64,000 bases of DNA, from the NCBI GenBank assembly GCA_035578175.1, contig JAQMRL010000004.1, positions 75,431,901 to 75,495,900 on the forward strand. Direction: 5' to 3'. The notes under the pieces are model-generated. The model saw only the letters and a program-made list of their open reading frames with translations. It had not been told where the DNA came from and made no database searches. The position numbers and the translations under genes were made by a program. This document shows, one piece after another, positions 20,605 through 31,739 of the stretch; position 1 is the stretch's first letter; each line of letters starts with the position of its first letter. This stretch comes from Catonia carolina. Its lineage: Eukaryota; Arthropoda; Insecta; Hemiptera; Achilidae.

Positions 20605-20995
20605 GTTGTTGTTCTTTAGGTCAACAGCCGAAAGGCTGGTTTGAACCTCTAGAGGTTTTACTAAGTTAAAACGAGAAGTGAGGTGGTTTACCAATGCCTT
20701 CCTCACTGAGTTGAAAGAGTATGCTTATCAGCATACCAGGCCCTCCGAAAAGCACCCACTTTCCACCCTGCAAATGACACCTTCACTTCATTCACCACAG
20801 GGTCTGACTGTATAGTGAAATTAATTACTCTCAGAGGAGATAACTCTGACTAGTGTCTTTTACACTTCTTCCTCTTCGGTTCTTAAATAGTTTAGTCATA
20901 TATTTGGCTGATTATGTGATAAGAAACAGGACTATTTTTTGTAGCCCTGGAACCAACAGATCGAGTGCAATTAATTTAATACTCCACCTGCCAGT
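20605..20995 (-). mobile_element. Family C retroposon (subfamily 2), with TSD
   Basis: Target duplication TACCTTCTCATT / TACTTTCTCATT. Carries the subfamily-2 changes (TATAGTGAAAT…; CCCTCCGAAAAGCACCCACTTTCC) shared with the copies at 27077, 36840 and 54739. Confidence 0.93.
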
Positions 20996-21173
20996 TACTT
21001 TCTCATTAGAGCATCTCAAATGCTTCAGTAGTCGTAGAAATGTAATTTTAGAATCATAGGAGAGCGGGCATTCCAAACTGAATGCAAAGTACGAAGTGTA
21101 AAAATCAGAAAATCGATTTTCTATCTTTCTAAGTTTTAAACAACTTTACTACTTGATTTTCCATATATTTTTA

Positions 21174-21303
21174 CTTTCTCTTGCCTATACGAATATATAG
21201 GAAGGAAAGTATTGTTTTCATGTCGATTTTTCGAAATCGAGTTTTCACCGGATCTATAAGTTTTCAGACCCCCTGAACCCAAAAAACATGTTTTTAGCGA
21301 TTG

Positions 21304-21338
<35 letters not shown>

Positions 21339-21488
21339 CAAAATATCTCAAGAACGGAATGTCGTACGAACTTCAAACTGGAGTTACATACCACTACCGG
21401 ACCCGACACAAACATTTTCATCAAAATCGGTCAACCGGAAGTAGTAGTTTATTAATATTGCCTATATATTCATATAGGCAAGAGAAAG
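21174..21488. mobile_element. Fold-back derivative of family A
   Basis: 21174-21451 is the 3' third of family A on the minus strand, including (GT)n at 21307-21334. It stops at GTAGTAGTTTATT and is joined directly to 37 bp of the same 3' terminus in plus orientation (TATATTCATATAGGCAAGAG to 21488). Both outer ends are therefore the 3' terminus, in inverted orientation. Confidence 0.85.
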
Positions 21489-22288
21489 TAAAAACAAAAA
21501 TTCTTACGATAAATAGAAATACATAAAATTATTTATAATTCTCATGTTATTTTCAATTAAACAAAAAATAGATTAGCATCGAATTACATTAATTGAATTT
21601 ATTAAACAGATATTCAACATCCACAGCAAAAACAAAAAAAAAATTAACGGAACTATAAATTAAATGATATTTTAATTAATAAAATAATTAATTATACTTT
21701 ATTTAATTAGTAGTTATTTTATTACTTTATTACAGCCACCGGAAACATTTTACGATAAAATTAAAATAAAATCGCAGAGATAATTTAACACACACTGTTA
21801 CTTTACACATTTATACGTACAGCAATCAATTACTTGAGAAATAAAGAAAATGCAATTAAATACGCCATTTTTTGCAATTAAATTAAAAAATTATGTTAAT
21901 TTCCATGAAAATTTTATACAATAATAATGTAGCAATGTAATGGAAAAAGAAAACTATAAAAGTATAACAAGAATAGTTGGTTATTAAAGAAAATTAAAAA
22001 GGAGTTATTGTTGACGTACACGGATTTTATTTCATGAAATAAAAAACTGATGTAATAAAAGAAATTAAAAGAGATAAAGCATAAATTTATAATAACTTAA
22101 CCTAGCGAATAGATCGTAAAAATATAAGTAATTTAAAAATTATTTAATGTAAAATTCCTCAATGATTTATGAATTCTGTAAATTCAGATTACCAAAAGAT
22201 CTGAAATTCCATACAATCTTTAGGGGTTAAAAGGAGAGACTTCTTCATCATTTAAAACCCGATACCTTTAAATGAAATATCTACATAC
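21489..22288. other. Very AT-rich DNA without recognisable features
   Basis: No match to the window's repeats; no credible open frame. Confidence 0.45.
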
Positions 22289-22623
22289 CTGAAACACCCT
22301 ACATCTTTTGTAATTTGCTTTATATATTCTAATCTTTGCCTCCCCCCCAATTTACTACCTCAATATTACCCTCCATTATTAATAGCCCAATACCTGGATG
22401 TCTTAAGATATGCTCTTCTAGCCTATCCCTTCTTATGGTAAGATGGTTCCATATACTTCTTTTTTCATCCACTCGCCTGAGAACCTCAAAATTACTTATT
22501 TTGTCCACCCACCTAATCTTTAACATTTTCCTATAACACCACATTTCAAAAGCTTCTATCCTCTTCTTTTCTACAGCCCTTATCACCCACGTTTCACTCC
22601 CGTATAATGCTACACTCAAACAC
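22289..22623 (-). pseudogene. LINE 3' coding end (same family as 29650-31012)
   Basis: Minus-strand frame: SVALYGSETWVIRAVEKKRI, EMWCYRKMLKIRWVDKISN, RRDRLEEHILRHPGIGL. Nearly identical to 30610-30890 of the longest LINE here. The 3' end is altered after WGGGKD and the tail is absent. Confidence 0.8.
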
Positions 22624-22633
22624 TCCAAAAAAA

Positions 22634-22788
22634 GTCGCGGGATCGATTCCCGATAGGTCTGGGCTGACGAAACTATTATAATACTGCAATTTACCACAAC
22701 TCCACAACGTACCAATAAAGAGAAAACACAAAATAGTCGCTAAGACTACTCTACCGTTGACTGCACATGTTGATGCAACAACAAAAAA
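22634..22788 (+). mobile_element. Diverged SINE related to family D
   Basis: Starts at a box B (GGGATCGATTCCCG) and ends GTCGCTAAGACTAC…GTTGATGCAACAAC, parallel to the SINE D end GTCGCTAATGACC…GTTGATGCGACG. The box A half is missing. It follows directly on the LINE end. Confidence 0.5.
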
Positions 22789-23294
22789 AATCTTTCAATT
22801 TTTATTTACACCTCCCATACCATACGGTGTAAACAAGGTCGTGCGCCAAGCTAGAGTTCTACACACTGTAACAGAAGTTAGTGTGTGATCCCTAGTAGAA
22901 AAAAATCGTGAAAATTCGTTGAATTAAGAGTAACGAAAAGAAATTGTGTAAAATTTTCCTTAGTAATAAGAATTGTGAACCTTACTTGGAAATTGAATAA
23001 TGAAGGTAACCCTCAACCTGCCAATTATGGATGGAAATGGAAAAAAATTCAGAGATTTCAAAACTCCTGACTTGTTCGTATATATGCACAATACATTTAT
23101 AATTTTTTTTCATGATAAAGAAAATATTATTTTACAGATTTATTGAAGAAACGCTGAACAGCAACAAGCACAGCAGTAATAGTACACAATTTTTCACTCT
23201 GCGTAGCAGAAATCATTATGACAAGATATTTTAGAATCGGCGAAGCAAAGATATAAGATAGGAACTAGATACACAAATTTATGGAATAAACTGC
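22789..23294. other. Unassigned stretch
   Basis: No feature recognised. Confidence 0.35.
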
Positions 23295-24319
23295 ATTTTT
23301 ACACTCTAAAAATATTTCAACATGGCACTTACCCTAACTTGTAAAGGATAAAAAATTCAGTTAACGAGGCGATTTTTTTTATAAATATTAGCGCCGTTTT
23401 GTGAGAAAATCACAAAAAAGTAAAAATATATCACTAATAAACTACTACTTCCGGTTAACTGATTTTGATGAAAATTTTCGTGTCGGGTTCTATAGTGATA
23501 TGTAACTTAAATTTCAAGTTTCAGCATCGTACTACAGTGGCCAACAAATTAATTCAAACACACTATTTTTATTAAAAACGTTTACTTTTAAAAGGAAAAA
23601 AATCATAATAATTAGAGTAATTTACATTTAATAATTTATGTGTCTTCTTTTGTTTTTGAGTACCTCATTAATCCTCTTTGGCATTGATTCCACTAAGATC
23701 TTACAATGATTTTTTTATTACTTAATCTCTAAACCAAACCTTTATAACTGAACTAATAACGTCAACTTTTGTGCTGCAATTCATTTGTCCAAGCCATTTT
23801 TTTAATATGGCTCATAAGTTTTCAATTAAGATCGAGAAAATTCCCCGACCACGAGACCACAGGAATGTTTTGAATTTTGAAAAACTCTTTTGCTTTTTTT
23901 GATGTGTGACATGGCGCAGGGTCCTGTTGGTAAATGAGCTCTGGGTTCTTTTGCAGAAATGGAATTATTTTACTTTGGCAAATGTGTATAAATAATGTAC
24001 TATATATAAAATGTAAAATATACACTGTTTGTACATGAACTAACAATAAAACCTGAAAAACACTAAAATGCAAATCACTAATGGCAGTCTGCCACAGAAT
24101 CAAAATTTCCTACTGAATTTTCCATTCATGAGACGTACATATATATATAAATATATTTATATTAACACGCGCGCGCGCACGCACACACATTAATAAGTAA
24201 CACATGTGTTTTTTGGGTTCGGGGGAAAACATGTATTTCCGGAGAAAACTAGATTTGGAAAAATCGACATGAAAACAATACTTTCTATCCCAATATAACC
24301 ATATAGGGGAATAAAAAAG
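23295..24319 (+). mobile_element. Family A 3' half, split by a Tc1-like remnant
   Basis: 23295-23534 (…ACTACTTCCGGTTAACTGAT…) and about 24165-24319 (CATGTGTTTTTTGGGTTC…AATAAAAAAG) are the 3' half of a diverged family A copy. The element between them begins exactly at a TA. Confidence 0.75.
23535..24119 (-). mobile_element. Degenerate Tc1/mariner element
   Basis: Left end CAGTGGCCAACAAATTAATT directly after TA is a Tc1-type terminus. Minus-strand frame 24103-23822 shows IIPFLQKNPELIYQQDPAPC, HTSKKAKEFFKIQNIPV and WSGNFLDLN, the second-Asp block and 'SPDLNPIE' block of DD34E Tc1 transposases. A stop replaces the Pro of DLNPIE. The remaining transposase is scattered in other frames, and the right terminus and first Asp block are lost. 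Confidence 0.82.
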
Positions 24320-24765
24320 TAAAAATGTTGTTTCATCAAGATCAAATAGAATTTACTAGTAAAAGAAAATATAATTACATAAGTATATAATATGTACGGG
24401 ACACAAAGAATAAAAGAATACGAAAAAAGAAATAGGGTGACTAAGAAAGAAAATGAGATAAAAAACCTGTACGAGAGAGAGAAAAACGGTTAGGCAGGTA
24501 ACACACACCAAGGTCAGTAATCTTACCTTTTTTATCGACGACTCCAACAAAAATGCAGTGCAATAAACAACCAACCAGTTTACGTTTAAATCAACCAATA
24601 GTGGTAGGTACTTGATAATACCTCGTTCTAAAACTATGTATGGATAATGCTAAAAGTATTCTTTCTCTCAAATAGGCCTATGGCCTATCCAATAAAATAA
24701 ACCTACTCACGTTTTTTTTAAAGGTTAATATACCAATAATCCCGCCATATAAGTCTTACTTAATC
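24320..24765. other. Unassigned stretch
   Basis: No feature recognised; an 80-codon minus-strand frame (24356-24598) has a hydrophobic, low-complexity translation and no family match. Confidence 0.35.
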
Positions 24766-26601
24766 CATTTTTGTTGTTGTTGTAGTTAGGTCATCAGCCG
24801 AAAGAGGCTGGTTTGAACCTCTAGAGGCTTTGCAAAGTAAAAACGAGAACTGAGGAGGATTACCATTGATTTCCTCAATGAGTGGAAAAGTATGCTTATC
24901 AGTATGCTAGGCCCTACTAAAAGCATCTATTTTCCATCCTGCAAATGACACCTTCTCTTCATTCACCACAGGGTCTGGCTGTAAAAACGAGAACTGAAGT
25001 GGATTACCATTGATTTCGTCACTGAGTGGAAAAGTATGCTTATCAGTAAGCTAGGCCCTAATAAAAGCATTTATTTTCCACCCTGCAAATGAACACCTTC
25101 ACTTCATTCACCACAGGGTCTGGCTGTAAAAACGAGAACTGAGGTGGATTACCATTGATTTCCTCACTAAGTGGAAAAGTATGCTTATCAGTACGCTAAG
25201 CCCTACTAAAAGCATCTACTTTCCACCCTACAAATGAACACCTTCACTTCATTCACCACAGGGACTGGCTATAAAAACGAGAACTGAGGTGGATTACCAT
25301 TGATTTCCTCACTAAGTGGAACAGTATGCTTATCAGTACGCTAAGCCCTACTAAAAGCATCTACTTTCCACCCTACAAATGAACACCTTCACTTCATTCA
25401 CCACAGGGTCTGGCTATAAAAACGAGAACTGAAATGGATTACCATTGATTTCCTCACTAAGTGGAAAAGTATGCTTATCAGTACGCTAAGCCCTACTAAA
25501 AGCATCTACTTTCCACCCTACAAATGAACACCTTCACTTCATTCACCACAGGGTCTGGCTATAAAAACGAGAACTGAGGTGGATTACCATTGATTTCCTC
25601 ACTAAGTGGAAAAGTATGCTTATCAGTACGCTAAGCCCTACTAAAAGCATCTACTTTCCACCCTACAAATGAACACCTTCACTTCATTCACCACAGGGTC
25701 TGGCTATAAAAACGAGAACTGAGGTGGATTACCATTGATTTCCTCACTAAGTGGAAAAGTATGCTTATCAGTACGCTAAGCCCTACTAAAAGCATCTACT
25801 TTCCACCCTACAAATGAACACCTTCACTTCATTCACCACAGGGTCTGGCTGTAAAAACGAGAACTGAAGTGGATTACCATTGATTTCCTCACTGAGTGGA
25901 AAAGTATGCTTATCAGTATGCTAGGCCCTACTAAAGCATCTATTTTCCACCCTGCAAATGACACCTTCACTTCATTCACCACAGGGTCTGGCTGTAAAAA
26001 CGAGAACTGAAGTGGATTACCATTGATTTCCTCACTGAGTGAAAAAGTATACTTATCAGTATGCTAGGCCCTACTAAAAGCATCTATTTTCCACCCTGCA
26101 AATGACACCTTCACTTGATTCACCACAGGGTCTGGCTGTAAAAACGAGAACTGAAGTGGATTACCATTGATTTCCTCACTGAGTGAAAAAGTATACTTAT
26201 CAGTATGCAAGGCCCTAGCATCTATTTTCCATCCTGCAAATGACACCTTCACTTCATTCACCACAGGGTCTGGCTGTAAAAACGAGAACTGAAGTGGATT
26301 ACCATTGATTTCCTCACTGAGTGGAAAAGTATACTTATCAGTATGCAAGGCCCTACTAAAAGCATCTATTTTCCACCCTGCAAATGACACCTTCACTTCA
26401 TTCACCACAGGGTCTGGCTGTAAAAACGGGAACTGATGTGGATTACCATTGATTTCCTCACTGAGTGAAAAAGTATGCTTATCAGTATGCTAGGCCCTAC
26501 TAAAAGCATCTATTTTCTACCCTGCAAATGACACCTTCACTTCAATCACCACAGGGTCTGGCTGTATAATGAAATACATTACTCTCAGAGTAGATAACTC
26601 T
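24766..26601 (-). mobile_element. Family C copy containing an internal tandem array
   Basis: Its 3' tail (GTT)n at 24770, then TTAGGTCATCAGCCGAAAG, lie left of the array. The 5' side after the array (GTATAATGAAATACATTAC, AGATAACTCTGACTA) stops near 26601, so the 5'-most ~130 bp are missing. Confidence 0.88.
24837..26563. repeat. 12-unit tandem array, 144-145 bp units, derived from family C
   Basis: Units start at 24837, 24981, 25126, 25271, 25416, 25561, 25706, 25851, 25994, 26138, 26276 and 26420. Each runs from TAAAAACGAGAACTGA to CACCACAGGGTCTGGCT, the central segment of family C. Units 3-7 (145 bp, with the private GAACACC and TACGCTAAG changes) are almost identical, pointing to recent amplification; outer units are 138-144 bp and more varied. 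144 bp is 48 codons, so three units read through as a repeating peptide on the minus strand, an incidental frame. Confidence 0.96.
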
Positions 26602-27065
26602 GACTATAGTCTGACCACGAAAGACAACACGTCTCTTTAAATAGCAATATCTTTTGAACCGTTTTATGTAAAAACAATTACGATACATCAAATTAAAGCT
26701 TGATTTATTGTTGGTTACAGGATTACATTAACATATAATATAGATACTGAAGTCACGAGATTGCCTTTTGCGTATGGATGGGCTGTGGATAAGAGAAGTG
26801 AAAATTTGACAGTGCTGCCAACCTCAACAGTGAGACACTACTCGTACATTTCACTAACGTGCAGTTTCTACATACATTTCATTGTAAGCTGTGGTTTATT
26901 CCGAGAAAATATTTTTTTAATAAACCTTATATAAATAATTGTGACCTGTAATATTGCGTATAGCTTAATTATATGACTAGAAATGTTTGATTTACTGTAA
27001 TTAACGTTCTTCGTAAACACAAAACATTTTAGCCTAATTGCTGAATTTTTTATTTCAATATCCAT
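26602..27065. other. Unassigned stretch
   Basis: No feature recognised. Confidence 0.35.
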
Positions 27066-27076
27066 ACCTTACAAAT

Positions 27077-27472
27077 ATGCCCAAAACGGGCAGGTGGAGT
27101 GTTATTTTAATTGCACTCTATCTGTTTGGTCCAGGGCTAAAAAAAATAGTTCTGTTTCTTATCATAGTCAGTCACTTATATGACTGAACTATTTAAGAAC
27201 AGAAGAGGTAGAGGTGTAAAAGACACTAGTCAGAGTTATCTCCTCTGAGAGTAATGAATTTCACTATGCAGCCAGACCCTGTGGTGAATGAAGTGAAGGT
27301 GTCATTTGCAGGGTGGAAAGTGAGTGCTTTTCGGAGGGCCTGGCATGCTGATAAGCATATTCTTTCAACTCAGTGAGGAAGGCAATGGTAAACCACCTTA
27401 CACCTTGTTTTTACTTAGTAAAACCTCTAGAGGTTCAAACCAGCCTTTCGGCTGTTGACCTAAACAACAACA
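27077..27472 (+). mobile_element. Family C retroposon (subfamily 2), with TSD
   Basis: Target duplication ACCTTACAAAT (27066-27076 and 27473-27483). 5' end reads CCCAAAACGGGCAGG. Subfamily-2 body GTGGAAAGTGAGTGCTTTTC. Confidence 0.95.
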
Positions 27473-27483
27473 ACCTTACAAAT

Positions 27484-27815
27484 GGTGTTCAAAATTATGT
27501 CCTTGGTCAACAATGTTTTATAATGTAAATTTTTGTAATTATTTAATTGAAAGAGTGTATTCGCAAATATACCGAAAACAAATTTTCCGTCTTATTTTTC
27601 GTATCTGTTGATTTAATTAAACATAAATTCTTTTAAACTTTGTGTTTGTTTATTATTGGCCTATTTTACATCATTCTCTTCAGAATTAAAATCTCTACAA
27701 GTTTTGCTAAATAAATTTACACATTTATTACCCATTTAACACAGTTATTGATCTTCAAACCAAAAAAAAACGTATTTTTTTGCACAGATTTGTCCAGTTT
27801 CATTGGATATTACAA
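27484..27815. other. Unassigned AT-rich stretch
   Basis: No feature recognised. Confidence 0.4.
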
Positions 27816-28098
27816 AAACTACTGGAGGTATGGTTCTGGAACTTATTTTATTCAATTTTTCGGGTCAAAATACATAAGAAACCATCAAATCTACTCATAA
27901 AATTGGGTTCCTAGATCTCTAGGATGACTTTATTTAGGCTTGTGTTCTGGACCCAGAGCGAAACCTTTCGCTAGCCGTAACTCGCTAACGAAGCGTTTCC
28001 GGACCCATGTTTATATAAACTTTTTTCATTACTTTGATGAGAGGAAACCACCTTAGAAGTTTGTCGGGTTACTCGTGAGACACTCTGTATATACAACA
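27816..28098. mobile_element. Diverged half-arm of the palindromic element at 50617-51627
   Basis: Shares TTATTTTATTCAATTTTTC, CTAGCCGTAACTCGCTAACG and AAGCGTTTCCGGACC-ATGTTTATATAA with the right arm of that element and ends near ACACTCTGTATATA, equivalent to its CACCCTGTATATA terminus. Only one arm is recognisable. Confidence 0.7.
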
Positions 28099-28717
28099 TG
28101 CGGTGAATGAAGTGAAGATGTCATTTGGAAGGTGGATGACCAAACACCAAAAATCATAAATCAAATAAATATTTTATTTTAAAGAAATAAGGATGTTAAT
28201 TTATAAATATCCATCGTAATATATGATAAATGAAAATCAATATGAAAAGTAGCTACATTGTAGTGTATTACAATGGAAAACTAAAGAGTTAAAAACTTAT
28301 TATTATCCTTCCTAGAGATAGAATTGCGGTAAGTATACAAACAGAAGTGCATTGTGAGTTGCGATATTGATTTTCTTAGCCGCCTAGTTCAACAAACTCT
28401 GCCATTAAGATATCATAACAATAACTTAAGTTTAATGTAACTAAATTAATTACATTCATAATTTCCATAACAAAGAATATTGTTGCAATCTGTCAATTTG
28501 TATTGACGATCTCATACTGATTCACGGTATCTACAGAATTATACTTTATGTCAGCTAAGTTGAGACCTGGTCAAAACAGATCGCAAGAAAAATATTACGT
28601 ATTATTATTAAAAATATTACGATCCATCCTAAAAGTTTGTTCATTATACAAGAAATTTACAATTGTTAATTTTGTATTAATTAATTTACAATTTTATTAT
28701 TATTAACATATATTTGT
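28099..28717. other. Unassigned AT-rich stretch
   Basis: A 38-bp scrap matching family C (GCGGTGAATGAAGTGAAGAT, 28102-28137) lies at its start. Otherwise nothing recognised. Confidence 0.4.
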
Positions 28718-29032
28718 AACCCACCGGGTTGGTCTAGAGGTAAAGTCGTCGCCAAAATCAGCTGTTTAACACCTGATTTCGGAGACGAAGGTTCCTGGTT
28801 CAAATCCTAGTAAAGGTAGTTACTTTTATACGTATTTGAATACTAGACAGTGGTTACCGGTGTACTTTAATGGTTGGGGTTCAATTAACCATACTCTCTC
28901 AGGAATGGTTGGTCTGGGTCTGTACAAGACTACACCTCATTTACACGTCCTACACATCATCCTCATCTCATTGGATCATGGGGTTGCTTATTGTTCTGAA
29001 TTGAACAGATTGCAACGTACACAAATTAGGAA
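28718..29032 (+). mobile_element. SINE B, full length
   Basis: CCCACCGGGTTGGTCTAGAG at 28720 (box A region) and GGTTCAAATCC at 28798 (box B), about 70 bp apart rather than the 30-40 of a tRNA because of the CAGCTGTTTAACA palindrome. Ends ACAAATTAGGAAT, where SINE D begins without a gap. Confidence 0.93.
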
Positions 29033-29234
29033 TGCGCCGGCCGCATTGGCGCAGTTGGTAACGTGCTCGCCTCTCATCATGCGGTCCTGGGTTCGAATCC
29101 CACTCAGGCACGGCATATTTTCATACGTTACAAAAATTCATTTCATCCTCATTTCACACAGGTACACCCCAACGTCGTCGCTAATGACCACAGCAGTTGA
29201 TGCGACGTTAAATAAATAAAAAAAAAAAAAAAAA
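29033..29234 (+). mobile_element. SINE D, full length
   Basis: Head GCCGGCCGCATTGGCGCAGT (box A TGGCGCAGTTGG), GGTTCGAATCCCACTC (consensus box B), CAGGCACGGC, then ACGTCGTCGCTAATGACC and GTTGATGCGACGTTAAATAA plus poly(A). The head resembles an elongator tRNA-Met with CAT near the anticodon position, but it lacks a closing acceptor stem. Confidence 0.92.
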
Positions 29235-29649
29235 TTATAACTAGAGTCTGTCTACGCTAAGAGTACTCCGACGTAGGCAACCAGCAATACAAGTGAGCAT
29301 GCGTATTAATTAAAAATACGCAATGCATGATCAAAAAAAAAATTCCATACAACACTAAATTATTCACTTTAAGCTTAATATAATAAAAACACGTTCAATT
29401 CATTTGTTAGAAAATGTTTTATGAATCGAACATTAGTTTACCATTAATAACTAAAATTTTACTATTATTACATTATTATTTATGATTAGCAAGTTTTTAT
29501 TACAAACCCAGTTTTATTTCATTTTTTGTCACACGTAATATAAGACTTAATTATAACAGGAGAGTAAACAATTCCAGTGATTCGTTGTTTATCATTTCAG
29601 ATTGTTTATTTCATATCATTAAAATAATTAATTAAGGAGTCTCTTTATG
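29235..29649. other. Unassigned AT-rich stretch
   Basis: No feature recognised. Confidence 0.4.
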
Positions 29650-31012
29650 GAACTACAATAATTACAAGTAATCTGAACGGTATAATTGAAAACGCTTATA
29701 GGATAATAAAAAAGTCAGGAGCAGAGAAGTGTGAACATTACAGAACCATCAGCCTAACATGCCATGCATCTAAGATACTGACAAGAATTATATACAGAAG
29801 AATAGAACACCGAGTAGAAGAAGTATTGGACGATGACCAATTTGGATTTAGAAGGAGAATGGGAACTCGAGATGCAATATTGGCTCTGAGACTGATTATT
29901 GAGAAAAGGATACAGAAAAATAAAACTACTTTTATGGCATTTGTAGATTTAGAGAAAGCATTTGACAATCTGGACTGGAGTAAAAAGTTTAAAACTTTGA
30001 AAAGGCTAGGAATTAAATACAAAGAAAGGAAAGTTATCTACAGTCTGTATAAGAATCAAACGGCTGTTTTGAGAATCGAGGGGTACGAAAAAGAGGCTGC
30101 TGTAAGAAAAGGTGTACGACAAGGTTGTTCTTTGTCACCACTACTTTTTAACTTGTATATAGAAGAGGCTATAAATGAAGTGAAGGAGAAATTTGACGTA
30201 GGAATAAAAATTCAAGGAGAAACAATAAAAATATTGAGATTCGCCGATGATATAGTAGTATTAGCCGAGGCAAAGAATGAACTAGAGGATGCCTTAAATG
30301 GAATGGATGAGATCTTGAGGAAGGATTACTTCATGAAAATTAATAAGAACAAAACGAAAGTGTTGTGCAGCAGCAAGAGTGGTTTAGAAGAGATGGGAAA
30401 TTTAAAAGTAGGCAACGAAAACATACAGGAAGTTGGGGAATTCTGCTATCTAGGGAGTAAAATAACAAAGGATGGTAGAAGCACAAGTGATATCAAGAGT
30501 AGAATTGCTCAAGCTAGAAAAGCCTTTGAAATGAAAAGCAGCTTACTGACTACAAACATTGATTTATAGATTAGGAAAATTTTTTTAAAACATTATGTTT
30601 GGAGTATAGCATTATACGGAAGTGAAACGTGGGTGATAGGGGCTGTAGAACGGAAGAGGATAGAAGCTTTTGAAATGTGGTGTTATAGGAAAATGTTAAA
30701 GATTAGGTGGGTGGACAAAATAAGTAATTTAGAGGTTCTTAGGCGAGTGGATGAAAAAAGAAGTATATGGAAGCATCTTACCAAAAGAAGGGATAGGCTA
30801 GTGGGGCATATCCTAAGACATCCAGGTATTGGGCTATCCATAATGGAGGGTAACATTGAGGGAGTAAATTGTAGAGGGAGGCAAAGATTAGAATATATAA
30901 AGCAAATTACAAAAGATGTAGGGTGTTACAGGTATGTAGATATGAAACGACTTGCGCAAGATAGAACAGGTTGGAGAACTGCATCAAACCAGTCGAGAGA
31001 CTGATGACAAAA
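29650..31012 (+). pseudogene. 5'-truncated LINE: reverse transcriptase with one internal stop
   Basis: A single frame runs from about 29680 to the stop at 31002-31004, broken only by TAG at 30567-30569. It shows CEHYRTISL (motif 0/1), DQFGFRRRMGTRDAI (motif 2), FVDLEKAFD with the first catalytic Asp (motif A), RKGVRQGCSLSPLLFNLYIE (motif B), RFADDIVVL (motif C, two Asp), FCYLGSKIT and, after the stop, YGSETW, EMWCYRKMLKIRW, RLVGHILRH. Endonuclease and N-terminus are absent. The sister copy at 41261-41715 has CTG at the stop position, so TAG is a private mutation. The 3' end GACTGATGACA(A)n defines the tail. Otherwise uncorrupted, so a young insertion. Clade: RTE/CR1-like, not firmly assigned. 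Confidence 0.9.
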
Positions 31013-31342
31013 AAAAATAGGATAATGTTTATTTTAGCTGGATGTAAATATTTTTATGATGGAACGTAGTGCAAGATAATTGTCAGGCGAGAAGTAGATA
31101 CACGCCAACTAGTGTAAAACTTTCGTTTACAACCTATAGGCGCTTGCCTCGCGCGGAGTATAGGCTTAAGATTGTTAACTGTAAACAAATTAGCTTATTA
31201 TAATTCTTCTACACCCGATAAAACTTCATCAGACGATACAGAGATATCACCCTCGTTGTCACTACTTGAATTATGTTCCAATGTACAAGTTTTTCTACTT
31301 GAACTTCAAAGAATCTACATCCCACATGCCTTTCTCCTCCTT
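31013..31342. other. Unassigned stretch
   Basis: No feature recognised. Confidence 0.35.
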
Positions 31343-31739
31343 TTACAAGACAGGGTAAACACCATGTCTGCTGAAATTCTTGGGGAGATTCTCTCATAGA
31401 AAAAATTATTTTTTTAAGATTACGGCTTTAATATGCATTTTAGTGCAAAAATGTACATAATAATAGTTGTAGTGAATTTAAAAACCTACAAATTTTATTC
31501 CAAAGATTTCTTTGTGTAACGCTTAGTTTAGCGGTAATTAGTGATTTTCTTTTTTTCATGAAAATCTGTAAAAAACGATTTTATAAGATTCTAGCCTTAG
31601 TATGCATTTTACGACAAAAGTGTATATAATTAAATTTATAGGAAATTAAAAGATCCACAACTTTTATTTAACGCATTTTTCTCTACATAGCTTAGTTTAG
31701 CGTAAAAGAGTGATTTTCCGTATTTTTAAGCCAAACTGA

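Noticed and set aside
26064..26408. 114-codon frame with a repeating peptide
   Set aside because: It arises because 144 bp is a multiple of three in the outer units of the tandem array. The 145-bp and 143-bp units break it.
24837..26563. CRISPR-like regular repeats
   Set aside because: Units are contiguous, about 145 bp long, without spacers, and derive from a retroposon in a eukaryotic context.
29033..29110. Possible tRNA-Met gene
   Set aside because: The same head occurs in five copies with a common 3' body and A-rich tail, so it is SINE D.
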